A stretch of DNA of 6,448 nucleotides from Myxococcota bacterium (lineage in GTDB: Bacteria > Myxococcota > Polyangia > GCA-2747355 > JAKLHH01). Position numbers and translations under genes: made by a program. The stretch's first letter is position 1, and each line of letters opens with the position of its first letter. Shown here one piece after another: positions 1 through 6,448 of the stretch. The stretch spans positions 1 through 6,448 of the forward strand of contig JAKLHH010000452.1 of NCBI GenBank assembly GCA_022710245.1. The letters are read 5' to 3'. The notes under the pieces are model-generated. The model had not been told where the DNA came from, searched no databases, and saw nothing but the letters and a program-made list of their open reading frames with translations.

Positions 1-861
1 GCCAGCGAGCGACTGAGCGGTCAGCCTCTTCAGCGGGCGCCAGGGCCCCTGGTGGCGGAGCAGCGTCCCCGCCTGGCCGACGACGAAGGCCTGGTTGTCG
101 GCGCTGCGCCAGACGCCGTGGAGGTTCATGCCGACGCCCGTGGTCTGGCTGATCCACTGGCTGCCGTTGAAGTAGTAGGCGGCGCCCACGTCGCCGACGA
201 CGAAGATGTCGCCCGGGGACGAGTACTGGGAGAGCGGTGAGCTGCCGGAGATGGCGCGCAGGACATGTGAGTCGTACCCGCTGGCGGCCTTGCCCATCGC
301 GTCGATCACGTTCCCGTGGGTGCCGCCCCCCGGGGTCTCCGGGTCTCCGACGAGGAAGAGGCTCTCCCGGTTGCCGAAGATCCCCATGGTGGTCATCGTG
401 CCTTTGCTCTTGTCCACCCAGCTGCCGCTCTCCAGGTGAAGGAGCGTGCCCACCATCCCGGCGACCCAGACGTCGCTCGCGTCGAGGCCGTAGACCGCCC
501 GCAGCGCTGCCTGGGGAGTCGGCGCGGGCATGCTCGTCCAGGCGCTGCCGCCCCAGCGCTGCACGGTCCCGGCGTCGCCGACGACGAAGACCGCCCCTGC
601 GGTGGCCCAGACGGCGTGCAGGTTCGCCGTGAGCCCCGCTGGCGGCTTGCTCTGCCACTGGCCGCCCTCGAGGTGCAGCACGGTGCCCTGGTCGCCCACC
701 GCCCAGACGTCGCTGGCCGAGGTGCCGGAGACGCCGCGCAGCGCCTGCGTGGTCGGGGAGGTCATCTTGGAGAAGCTGGTCCCGTCCCAGTGGAGGATGG
801 TCCCCTTGGCGCCGACGGCAAAGACCTCCGCGGAGGAGTCGCCCCAGACCGCGTAGAGGTC
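1..861 (-). repeat. Seven tandem protein-level repeats (propeller blades)
   Basis: Translated on the minus strand, repeats begin near 861, 744, 624, 507, 393, 267 and 129. Each has a hydrophobic strand (LYAVWG, LRGVSG, LHAVWA, LRAVYG, MGIFG, LRAISG, LHGVWR), then a DVWAVG/VFVVGD-type strand, then GT(V/I/L)(L/Q)(H/R) and an aromatic-ending strand. The fifth unit is irregular: it lacks the GTxxH segment and has a Gly-rich insert (PETPGGGTHG). The last unit ends at the window edge, so the total number of blades cannot be counted here. The DNA copies are clearly diverged, so this is an old protein repeat and not a recent DNA duplication. Confidence 0.75.
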
Positions 862-1154
862 CTCGCCGGTCGGCGAGGTGAGGCTGCTCCAGCCCGAGGC
901 AGGGCAGGGGGTGACGAGGTCGGGTGAGGGGACGAGGTCACGGCTCGCGTCGGGTGCGCCTCGCGTGCCGCCGCGGCGTCGCGGGCGAGGTCGGGGCCGT
1001 GGTCCGGGGGCGTGGCCTCGCAGCGCCCGTCGACGCAGCTCTCGGCGGAGGAGCACCGGGGGGAGCAGCGCCCGGGGTCGAGGCGGTTGTCGCGAGACCA
1101 GCAGCCGAGGAGCAGCGCGCTGGTCAGGGCAGCCATCAGCAGGAGCCGTCGCAT
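1..1154 (-). CDS. Beta-propeller repeat lipoprotein, frameshifted, C-terminus beyond window
   Basis: Function unknown; probably a surface or periplasmic binding protein. The ATG at 1154-1152 opens a lipoprotein signal peptide: MRR, a hydrophobic run, then lipobox LLGC with the lipidated Cys at residue 18. A small Cys cluster follows (Cys30, 34, 40, 45), then an Asp/Pro/Ala-rich linker. That frame then loses sense, while the minus-strand frame with codons ending at positions 1, 4, 7 continues from about 960 (APDASRDLVPSPDLV) without a stop to position 1. It encodes seven repeats of about 40 residues of the type LxAVxG...DVWAVGxxGTVLHxxGxxW (Ycf48/BNR-like), predicted to form a beta-propeller. 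The two parts look like one gene split by the equivalent of a 1-nt deletion between about 950 and 980; the propeller frame has no convincing start of its own. The start codon lacks a clear Shine-Dalgarno. The gene is divergent from the mannosidase. The repeat and lipoprotein calls are firm; the role is not known. Confidence 0.75.
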
Positions 1155-1160
1155 GGCAGC

Positions 1161-1166
1161 AGTATA
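1161..1166 (-). promoter_or_regulatory. Candidate -10 box of the propeller lipoprotein gene
   Basis: The minus strand reads TATACT, five of six bases matching TATAAT, with only six bases (GCTGCC) before the ATG at 1154. Transcription would then start at or next to the A of the start codon, giving a leaderless mRNA. This agrees with the absence of a Shine-Dalgarno upstream of this ATG. No good -35 box is visible at 16-18 bp. The call rests on one hexamer and its spacing. Confidence 0.35.
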
Positions 1167-1168
1167 AG

Positions 1169-1202
1169 GCATCGCCCGAGGGTTGTGCTCCGGGCGTGAT
1201 GC
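1169..1202. promoter_or_regulatory. Imperfect inverted repeat in the divergent intergenic region, candidate operator
   Basis: GCATC-GCCCG at 1169-1178 is the reverse complement of CGGGC at 1191-1195 plus GATGC at 1198-1202, with a two-base bulge (GT) on the right side. This gives two 5-bp blocks around a centre near 1185. It lies between the two divergent start codons and overlaps the candidate -35 of the mannosidase. That position would suit a regulator controlling one or both genes, but a chance GC-rich repeat is possible, and no regulator gene is in the window. Confidence 0.25.
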
Positions 1203-1210
1203 CCTATCAT
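1183..1210 (+). promoter_or_regulatory. Candidate sigma70-type promoter of the mannosidase gene
   Basis: TTGTGC at 1183-1188 (-35, three of six consensus bases) and TATCAT at 1205-1210 (-10, five of six) are separated by 16 bp. Transcription would start near 1217, leaving a leader of about 15 nt that contains the GGAGG ribosome binding site. The region is one of the few AT-containing stretches in the window. Evidence is by consensus only. Confidence 0.35.
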
Positions 1211-1220
1211 CGGGCCACCT

Positions 1221-1225
1221 GGAGG
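1221..1225 (+). promoter_or_regulatory. Ribosome binding site that fixes a TTG start
   Basis: GGAGG lies six bases upstream of the TTG at 1232. The next in-frame ATG would be residue 87, after the signal peptide and the first catalytic motif, so the Shine-Dalgarno match decides in favour of TTG initiation. Confidence 0.75.
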
Positions 1226-1231
1226 TAACCC

Positions 1232-3856
1232 TTGTCTCGCACCTGCGGTTGCCGCTCTGCAAGCGGCAGAGGGAAGAAACGATCCGCGCTCGCGCTGCTC
1301 TCGGCGCTCGCGCTCTGCGTCTCTGGCCGCGCGTCCGGCGAGGACCACGATCTCACCTGGGCGAAGAAGCCCTGGCCGAAGGGCGCCGACAAGCAGCGCT
1401 TCTATCTCGTCGGGCACGCGCACATCGACCCGGTCTGGCTCTGGCCCTGGAGCGAGGGCGTGGCGGTCACGCTCTCGACCTTCCGCTCGATGCTCGACCG
1501 CATGAAGGAGGACCCGAGCGTCACCGTGGTGGCGAGCTCCGCCCAGCACTACGCCTGGGTGGCGGAGCAGGACCCCGCCATGCTCGAGGAGATCCGTCGC
1601 CGGGTGAAGGAGGGGCGCTGGGAGCTGGCGGGCGGCTGGTGGGTCGAGGCGGACGCGAACCTGCCCTCGGGCGAGTCCCTGGCGCGGCAGGGGCTCCTCG
1701 GCCAGCGCACGCTGCAGCGGCTCTTCGGACGCACGGCCACGGTGGGCTTCGCGCCGGACACCTTCGGCCACGCGATCACGCTGCCGCAGATCCTCAAGCT
1801 GCAGGGGCTCGACAGCTACCTCTTCGCGCGGCCTGACCGCGGCGCGCTCAAGCTGCCGCGCGAGCTCTTCTGGTGGGAGTCACCCGACGGGAGCCGCGTC
1901 CTCGGCTACCGCATCCCGGCGGCCTACGGGCTCTGGCAGCCGCAGATGGAGGGGCGCCTCAAGCGCCTCGCCGACCACCACCTGGATCCGTCGCGGACGC
2001 TGCTCGCCTTCTACGGCATCGGCGATCACGGCGGCGGGCCGAGCCGCGAGCAGCTCGCCTCGATCCACCGTATGGAGAAGCAGCGCGGCGCGCCGCGCTT
2101 GCAGATGAGCACGCCGGGGCGCTACCTCGAGGAGGTGCGGCGCACCGTCGCGGCGAAGGACCTGCCCGTGGTGCGGCAGGAGCTGAACCCGGTCTTCGTC
2201 GGCTGCTACACCGCCGAGTCCTCGATCAAGCAGGGCAACCGCGAGGCCGAGGCCGCGCTGGTCGCCGCCGAGCGCCTGGCCGCGGTGGCGAGCGTGACGG
2301 CGGGGCTGCCCTACCCGGGGCGGGAGCTCGAGGCGGCCTGGCAGCGCGTCCTCTTCCTGCAGTTTCACGACAGCCTCCCCGGGACCTCGCTCGCCGAGCA
2401 CTACCGCGCGGCGCGCGACGCGCACGGGCTCGCGCTGCAGGTCGCGCGCGAGACCCTCTACCGCGCCGCGCAGCGGCTCGCCTGGCAGGTCCCGACCAGC
2501 GACCCGGCCTCGAGCTACCTGGTCGTCTTCAACCCGCACGCGTGGCCCGCGCAGCTCGACGTGGAGTACGAGCTCGACTGGCCGCGTACGCGCGCCGACG
2601 GCAAGGAGGCGAGCGCCGGGGAGTCGCTCCTAGAGGACGAGCGCGGCCGGCCGGTCCCGCACCAGTGGGTCGCGCCTGGCTCGGTGACCGGGCCGCGGAA
2701 CCGCCTCGCCGCCCGCGTCCTGGTGCCGGCGCTCGGCTATCGCCAGCTGCGGCAGCGGATCGGCCCGCCCCGGCCGCTCCCGCCGGTCGTGCGCGTCGAC
2801 GAGCGCGGCCTGGAGAACGCGCTGCTCAAGGTCAGCCTGCTCGCCGACGGGAGCCTCGCGCTCCTCGACAAGCGGAGCGGGCGGCAGGCCTTCGCGGCGG
2901 GGCAGGGGCTCCGCGCGCTGGTCCTCGAGGATCGCTCCTCGACCTGGGGCCACGACGTGCGCGCCTACGACAAGGTGCTCGGCGCCTTCCGGCGCGCGGG
3001 GGTCCAGGTCATCGAGCGCGGGCCGCTCCGCTCGCGGCTGCGCGTGCAGTACGCGTACGGGAGCTCGAGGCTGAGCGTCGACTGGGTGCTCCGCGCCGGC
3101 GTCGCCGAGCTGGAGGGGCTGGTCACGCTCGACTGGCACGAGCAGCAGAAGCTGCTCAAGCTCACGCTCCCCCTCGAGCTCGCCGCGCCGCGCGCGACCT
3201 ACGAGGCGCCCTTCGGCCACGTCGAGCGCCCGCTGGACGGCGGCGAGGTGCCCGCGCAGCGCTGGGCCGACGTCAGCGGGACCTGTGGCGGCAAGGCCTG
3301 CGGGCTCGCGCTCCTCACCGACGCGAAGCACGGCTTCAGCGCCAAGGGGAGCGAGCTGCGGCTCACCGTGGTCCGCGGCGCCCCCTACGCGCACCACCCG
3401 CCGCGCGCGCTCGACCTCACGAAGCAGATCGCCTGGCAGGATCAGGGCCGCCAGTCGTTCCGCCTGCTCGTCGTGCCGCACGCGGGCACCTGGCGCGAGG
3501 CCGGCATCGCGCGCCGCGCCGAGGAGCTGAGCGCGCCCGTGCCCGTGCTCTACCAGGGCATCCACGGCGGCAAGCGGCCGCAGGCGGCCTCCTTCGTCGA
3601 GGTCGGGCCGGCGAGCGTGGTGGTCACCGCGGTCAAGCAGGCCGAGGACGGCGATGATCTGATCGTGCGGCTCGTCGAGACGGCCGGGCAGGCCACGCTG
3701 GCGCGGCTGAAGCTGCCGCTCCTCGGGCGCAGCTGGGAGGGCAAGCTGCGCAGGGCCGAGATCAAGACGCTGCGCATCCCGCGCAAGGGCGGGCCGATCG
3801 TCGAGGTCGACCTGCTGGAGCGAGCCGCGCCGCTCACCTCGCGGGCGGCGCGCTGA
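1232..3856 (+). CDS. Exported GH38 alpha-mannosidase
   Basis: This is a retaining, zinc-dependent exo-alpha-mannosidase that releases terminal alpha-mannose from glycans or glycosides. Residues 1-36 look like a Sec signal peptide: a basic KKR at 15-17, hydrophobic 18-30, and possible cleavage after ASG36. 'LALC' is not a proper lipobox. The catalytic domain (about 55-310) has HAHIDPVW (zinc ligands His64 and Asp66), AGGWWVEADANLPSGES (133-149), FAPDTFGH (nucleophile/zinc ligand Asp176) and YGIGDHGGGP (261-270). The mid domain has GCYT (324-327), NREAE and FHDSLPGTS (zinc ligand His379). The C-terminal beta domains are complete, with the family motif LLTDAKHGF (694-702) and a final all-beta section to residue 874. 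The length matches bacterial enzymes such as E. coli MngB (about 880), which are cytoplasmic, so the export signal is notable. Start TTG follows GGAGG. The gene is followed after 55 bp by an esterase gene. Family is certain; the natural substrate cannot be told. Confidence 0.95.
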   Translation: MSRTCGCRSASGRGKKRSALALLSALALCVSGRASGEDHDLTWAKKPWPKGADKQRFYLVGHAHIDPVWLWPWSEGVAVTLSTFRSMLDRMKEDPSVTVVASSAQHYAWVAEQDPAMLEEIRRRVKEGRWELAGGWWVEADANLPSGESLARQGLLGQRTLQRLFGRTATVGFAPDTFGHAITLPQILKLQGLDSYLFARPDRGALKLPRELFWWESPDGSRVLGYRIPAAYGLWQPQMEGRLKRLADHHLDPSRTLLAFYGIGDHGGGPSREQLASIHRMEKQRGAPRLQMSTPGRYLEEVRRTVAAKDLPVVRQELNPVFVGCYTAESSIKQGNREAEAALVAAERLAAVASVTAGLPYPGRELEAAWQRVLFLQFHDSLPGTSLAEHYRAARDAHGLALQVARETLYRAAQRLAWQVPTSDPASSYLVVFNPHAWPAQLDVEYELDWPRTRADGKEASAGESLLEDERGRPVPHQWVAPGSVTGPRNRLAARVLVPALGYRQLRQRIGPPRPLPPVVRVDERGLENALLKVSLLADGSLALLDKRSGRQAFAAGQGLRALVLEDRSSTWGHDVRAYDKVLGAFRRAGVQVIERGPLRSRLRVQYAYGSSRLSVDWVLRAGVAELEGLVTLDWHEQQKLLKLTLPLELAAPRATYEAPFGHVERPLDGGEVPAQRWADVSGTCGGKACGLALLTDAKHGFSAKGSELRLTVVRGAPYAHHPPRALDLTKQIAWQDQGRQSFRLLVVPHAGTWREAGIARRAEELSAPVPVLYQGIHGGKRPQAASFVEVGPASVVVTAVKQAEDGDDLIVRLVETAGQATLARLKLPLLGRSWEGKLRRAEIKTLRIPRKGGPIVEVDLLERAAPLTSRAAR

Positions 3857-3864
3857 GCTCACCG

Positions 3865-3893
3865 TTGACCGCCCTCGCGGAGGTTGGTACAGA
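3865..3893 (+). promoter_or_regulatory. Candidate weak promoter in the mannosidase-esterase gap
   Basis: TTGACC at 3865-3870 (five of six -35 bases) and TACAGA at 3888-3893 (three of six -10 bases) have 17-bp spacing. A start near 3900 would give the esterase its own short leader. The weak -10 makes this uncertain, and read-through from the mannosidase is an equally good explanation, since no terminator is seen between the genes. Confidence 0.25.
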
Positions 3894-3911
3894 CGCGGCA
3901 TCGAGAGTTCG

Positions 3912-4934
3912 ATGATCGTCTGGCTCGCCCTCGTCTTCCTCGGCACCGGCCTCCTCGTCGCCCTCCGGCGGCTCTTCCGGGGGCGCCTGCGCCCGCGCTG
4001 GAGCTGGCGCCACGAGACGCTCTTCGCGCTGCTCCGCTCGCTCACCCGGCGCACCGCGCGCCGGGGCCCGCTCGCGCTGCAGGCCCAGCTCGCGCGCGTG
4101 CGCGCGCCGGGCTCGCCACGCCGGCGGCGCGTCTCCCTCGAGCGGCTCGCGCCAGGCGGCGTGCCCGCGGTCTGCCACACGCCGCGCGAGGCTGACCCGG
4201 CGGAGCTCCCGCTGATCCTCTACCTGCACGGCGGCGGCTACGTCTGCTGCTCGCTGGAGACGCACCAGGACCTGATGATCCGCCTGGCCCTCGCGGCGCC
4301 CGCGCGGGTGCTTGGCCTCGACTACCGCCTCGCCCCGCAGCACCCGTTCCCCGCGGCGGTCGAGGACGCGCTCGCCGCCTACCGGGCGCTCGTCGCGGGC
4401 GGCGAGGACCCGCGGCGGATCGTGATCGCGGGCGACTCCGCGGGCGGCGGGCTCACGCTCGCGCTGCTCCTCTCGCTGCGCGACGCGGGGGACCCGCTCC
4501 CCGCCGGCGCCGCGCTGCTCTCGCCCTGGGTCGAGCCCAGCGCGGGCGATCCGTCGCTGACGGCGAACGCGCGCTTCGACTACGTCGGCCTTGGCGACGC
4601 GCTCGTGGAGCTGGGGCGCGCCTACGCCGGGGGCGCCGGGCTCGAGAACCCGCTGATCTCGGTGGGGCTTGCCGAGCTCGCCGGGCTGCCGCCGCTCCTC
4701 GTGCACGCGGGCGGGGCCGAGGTGCTCCTCGATCAGATCGAGCGCCTCGTCGCGCGCGCGCGGGCGGCCGGGGTCGTGGTGGAGCTCGAGGTCTGGGAGG
4801 ACATGGTGCACGTGTTCCAGGCCTTCGCGGTGGCCGTCCCCGAGGGCGTGGAGGCGATCGTGAAGATCGGCGCCTTCGTCACGGCGCGGACCGCCGAGGC
4901 GGCGTCGCAGAAGGAGCTCGCCAGCGCGGGGTGA
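3912..4934 (+). CDS. Membrane-anchored alpha/beta hydrolase, hormone-sensitive-lipase family esterase
   Basis: A carboxylesterase of the HSL/AADAC type (family IV, alpha/beta hydrolase fold 3), expected to hydrolyse short- to medium-chain acyl esters. Family motifs are in order: YLHGGGY (oxyanion hole, residues 104-110), LDYRLAPQHPFPAAVED (136-152), GDSAGG with nucleophile Ser176, and LLVHAGGAEVLLDQ (262-275). The acid at the usual position is Glu270 (EVLLDQ aligned to the family's DPLRDE), with Asp274 four residues later. The catalytic His300 is in MVHVFQ. Residues 2-18 form one hydrophobic segment followed by an Arg-rich stretch (19-30). The positive-inside rule therefore predicts a single anchor with the enzyme domain in the cytoplasm. 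At 340 residues it is slightly longer than soluble family members because of this anchor. The ATG at 3912 is preceded by a weak GAGAG four bases upstream. Probably co-transcribed with the mannosidase; convergent with the next gene. Substrate unknown. Confidence 0.92.
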   Translation: MIVWLALVFLGTGLLVALRRLFRGRLRPRWSWRHETLFALLRSLTRRTARRGPLALQAQLARVRAPGSPRRRRVSLERLAPGGVPAVCHTPREADPAELPLILYLHGGGYVCCSLETHQDLMIRLALAAPARVLGLDYRLAPQHPFPAAVEDALAAYRALVAGGEDPRRIVIAGDSAGGGLTLALLLSLRDAGDPLPAGAALLSPWVEPSAGDPSLTANARFDYVGLGDALVELGRAYAGGAGLENPLISVGLAELAGLPPLLVHAGGAEVLLDQIERLVARARAAGVVVELEVWEDMVHVFQAFAVAVPEGVEAIVKIGAFVTARTAEAASQKELASAG

Positions 4935-4949
4935 GCCTGGCCCGAGCCT

Positions 4950-6448
4950 CTACCCCTTGCCGTGGACCAGCGTGCGCGTGGCGTCGGGGAACCGCACCTC
5001 GATCTTCTCGCCGGCCACCCGGACGACCGTGCCGGCGCCGAGCTTCGGGTGCGCGATGACGTCGTCGACCTCGAACCTCGTCGCCGTGCCGTAGGGCTTC
5101 GCGTCGGCGGTGGCGGGACGAGCCACGCTGCGGTCGAGCTTGGGCCGGTCGCCGTCGAAGACGACGCGGATCTTGGCGACCTCGCCCGCGGCCTTTCCGA
5201 CGAAGACCGGGTACATGCCGTCGCCCCACGCCGTCCAGACCACGGCGCCGAGGCCGCCGAAGATCCCTTCCTCGAGGGCGAGGTCGCTGTCGTGACCCGG
5301 GCACGCCTCGTCGAAGACGCCGGCGCAGCCCGCGTCGACGCCGATCGAGCCGGCCTGCCGGGTGGCGCGTACGCCGGCGGCGCGCTCGTGCACGGCCACG
5401 AGCTCGGCGTTGCGCGCTCGCTCGCCCGCGCAGGGGCGCACGAAGGCGTGCCAGGTCCCGGCCCGAGCGGTGAGCCGGAGCGCGAGCGACAGCTCGCCCG
5501 CCGAGGTCTTGCGGTCCATGTAGGTGGGGTCCGCGACGGTCAGGGCCCCCGAGGTCATGAAGCTCCCGAGGTGCTCGTGGCCCGGCACCGGCCACGGCGG
5601 CTCGAGGCGCGAGGTGCCGGCGCGGATCGCGGTGAGGAGCGCGCGGGGGCTGGTATCGAGCACGGCGGCCAGCTCCTCGAAGAACCGGACGCGCGCGTGG
5701 CTCAGCAGCGCGAGCTGTCGGGCCGGGAACGCCGAGGGAGAGAACATCGCCAGGCCGTGCACGAGCACGGACTCGGAGAGCGGGAGCTGAGCGAGGTCGC
5801 GCGTGAAGTCGTCGGCGTACTCGGCGGCGGGGAGCGCAGGCGCTGGCCCGTCGAGCTGGCGTGCCACCAGGCGCTCGACGACGCGCATCGCCTCCTCCCG
5901 CGTCGCGAGCGGGCGCCAGCGGCTGCCGGGAGCCACGGGGACGGGGACCGTCCCGCCGAGGGCGTGCGCGCGCAGCGAGAACCGCCCCGCCTCCTCGATG
6001 ATCCGCAGCGCGCCCTCGACGACGAGCGGGGTCCCGAGCGGCAGCGCGTGCGCCAGCGGCTCGGGCGCGGGGCCTTGCAGATCCGTGCGCCACACACACA
6101 GCGCGTCGGCGTCTGCCGTGGCGAGCCCGACCGGCGTCGGGCAGACGACCGTCGGCGGCATGTCGTGCGGCAGCTCGACGAGGTCCTGCCCCGGCCTCCA
6201 CCAGACGAGCTGCTGTGTCAGCAGCGCGAGGCCGCCGCCGAAGGGGTGCGCGCCGCGGAGCCAGCGGAGCTCGGGGAGCCGCTGGCGCACCGCGCCGTCG
6301 CCGTCGAGGATGACCACCTGCGCCTCAGCCTCGAGCACGACGCGATCACCCGCGACGCACACGGCGCCTAGCTCCCCGACCCTGCGCCGCCAGCGGACGG
6401 TCAGCGCGCCCGCGTCCAGACCCAGGTGTGCGAGCGTCGCGCCATCGT
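4950..6448 (-). CDS. Large DUF4241-domain protein with N-terminal beta repeats and C-terminal SH3-like module (5' end beyond window)
   Basis: Function unknown. The frame is open from the TAG at 4952-4950 through the right edge, 498 codons. Numbering from the internal GTG at 6362: residues 1-140 resemble PQQ/WD-type beta repeats (GDRVVLEAEAQVVILDGDG; GLALLTQQLVWW; GLATADADALCVW), and 150-250 are mostly helical. Residues 264-403 match DUF4241 (LGSFMTSGALTVADPTYMD, VDAGCAGVFD, then WGDGMYPVFVGK). Residues 428-466 form a small SH3/tudor-like module (FEVDDVIAHPKLGAGTVV, then IEVRFPDATRTLVH), of the 'HPKFGxGxV' kind also seen in CarD-like and helicase C-terminal domains. GTG 6362 has a GGGGAG nine bases upstream and could be a start. 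But the 28 upstream in-frame residues (LTVRWRRRVGELGAVCV) read as part of the same beta repeat, so the true start is probably outside. No signal peptide is visible in the part present. It converges on the esterase gene, with 15 bp between stops. Confidence 0.85.
   Translation of the reverse strand, partial: DGATLAHLGLDAGALTVRWRRRVGELGAVCVAGDRVVLEAEAQVVILDGDGAVRQRLPELRWLRGAHPFGGGLALLTQQLVWWRPGQDLVELPHDMPPTVVCPTPVGLATADADALCVWRTDLQGPAPEPLAHALPLGTPLVVEGALRIIEEAGRFSLRAHALGGTVPVPVAPGSRWRPLATREEAMRVVERLVARQLDGPAPALPAAEYADDFTRDLAQLPLSESVLVHGLAMFSPSAFPARQLALLSHARVRFFEELAAVLDTSPRALLTAIRAGTSRLEPPWPVPGHEHLGSFMTSGALTVADPTYMDRKTSAGELSLALRLTARAGTWHAFVRPCAGERARNAELVAVHERAAGVRATRQAGSIGVDAGCAGVFDEACPGHDSDLALEEGIFGGLGAVVWTAWGDGMYPVFVGKAAGEVAKIRVVFDGDRPKLDRSVARPATADAKPYGTATRFEVDDVIAHPKLGAGTVVRVAGEKIEVRFPDATRTLVHGKG

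Noticed and set aside
316..927. A 203-codon plus-strand frame opposite the propeller gene
   Set aside because: It mirrors the minus-strand repeat codons; the minus-strand frame has clear propeller repeats and extends without a stop.
762..1262. A longer start for the minus-strand lipoprotein frame upstream of 1154
   Set aside because: The extension adds residues with no signal character and runs through the divergent promoter region and into the mannosidase gene; the ATG at 1154 begins a textbook lipoprotein signal.
1873..3657. A 594-codon plus-strand frame inside the mannosidase gene, and a 516-codon minus-strand frame at 2630-4180
   Set aside because: Both are Arg/Ala/Pro-rich shadows of the GH38 and esterase genes, without family motifs or plausible ribosome binding sites.
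3826..3852. An 8-bp GC inverted repeat (CGCGCCGC / GCGGCGCG, 11-nt loop) at the end of the mannosidase gene
   Set aside because: It lies inside the coding sequence and has no following T-tract, so it does not qualify as an intrinsic terminator; such repeats arise readily in GC-rich codons.
4935..4949. Possible bidirectional terminator between the convergent esterase and DUF4241 genes
   Set aside because: The 15-bp gap contains only a repeated GAGCCT-like direct motif, with no stem-loop or T-run.
4962..6371. A 469-codon open frame on the plus strand opposite the DUF4241 gene
   Set aside because: Its translation is low-complexity (Arg/Gly/Ala/Glu-rich) with no domain motif, while the minus strand carries recognisable motifs. 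Long antisense frames are expected in DNA this GC-rich.

Overview
The window is very GC-rich, densely coding DNA with strong G/C bias at third codon positions. The cues point to a Myxococcota-type (deltaproteobacterial) chromosome. These are a lipoprotein with an Asp/Pro-rich linker and short Cys-cluster ahead of 'DVWAVG..GT..H' propeller repeats, a TTG start codon, and a large multi-domain DUF4241 protein. The taxonomic assignment is inference. No rRNA, tRNA, CRISPR array, insertion sequence or phage gene was seen.

Layout. (1) Positions 1-1154, minus strand: a secreted lipoprotein whose N-terminus is complete and whose C-terminus runs off the left edge. It carries at least seven repeats of about 40 residues predicted to form a beta-propeller. 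The lipoprotein N-terminus and the propeller are in different reading frames, so the gene is frameshifted as given, near 950-980. (2) Positions 1155-1231: a 77-bp divergent control region with candidate promoters in both directions and an imperfect inverted repeat. (3) Positions 1232-3856, plus strand: an 874-residue GH38 alpha-mannosidase with all four expected zinc/catalytic residues and an N-terminal signal peptide, starting at TTG behind a clear GGAGG. (4) Positions 3912-4934, plus strand: a hormone-sensitive-lipase-type alpha/beta hydrolase with an N-terminal membrane anchor. It follows after 55 bp and is either co-transcribed or served by its own weak promoter. (5) Positions 4950-6448, minus strand: the C-terminal 498 codons of a protein with PQQ/WD-like beta repeats, a helical section, a DUF4241 domain and a C-terminal SH3-like module. 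It is convergent with the esterase (15 bp between stops), and its true start is probably beyond the right edge.

Functionally, the mannosidase is the only gene with a well-defined reaction: removal of alpha-linked mannose from glycans, probably outside the cytoplasmic membrane. The esterase would hydrolyse small acyl esters, and its predicted topology puts the catalytic domain in the cytoplasm, so a shared substrate with the exported mannosidase is not obvious. The two flanking minus-strand genes are of unknown function. I see no strong case for a new multi-gene system. The most unusual items are the DUF4241 fusion protein, the frameshifted propeller lipoprotein and the exported MngB-like GH38 enzyme.
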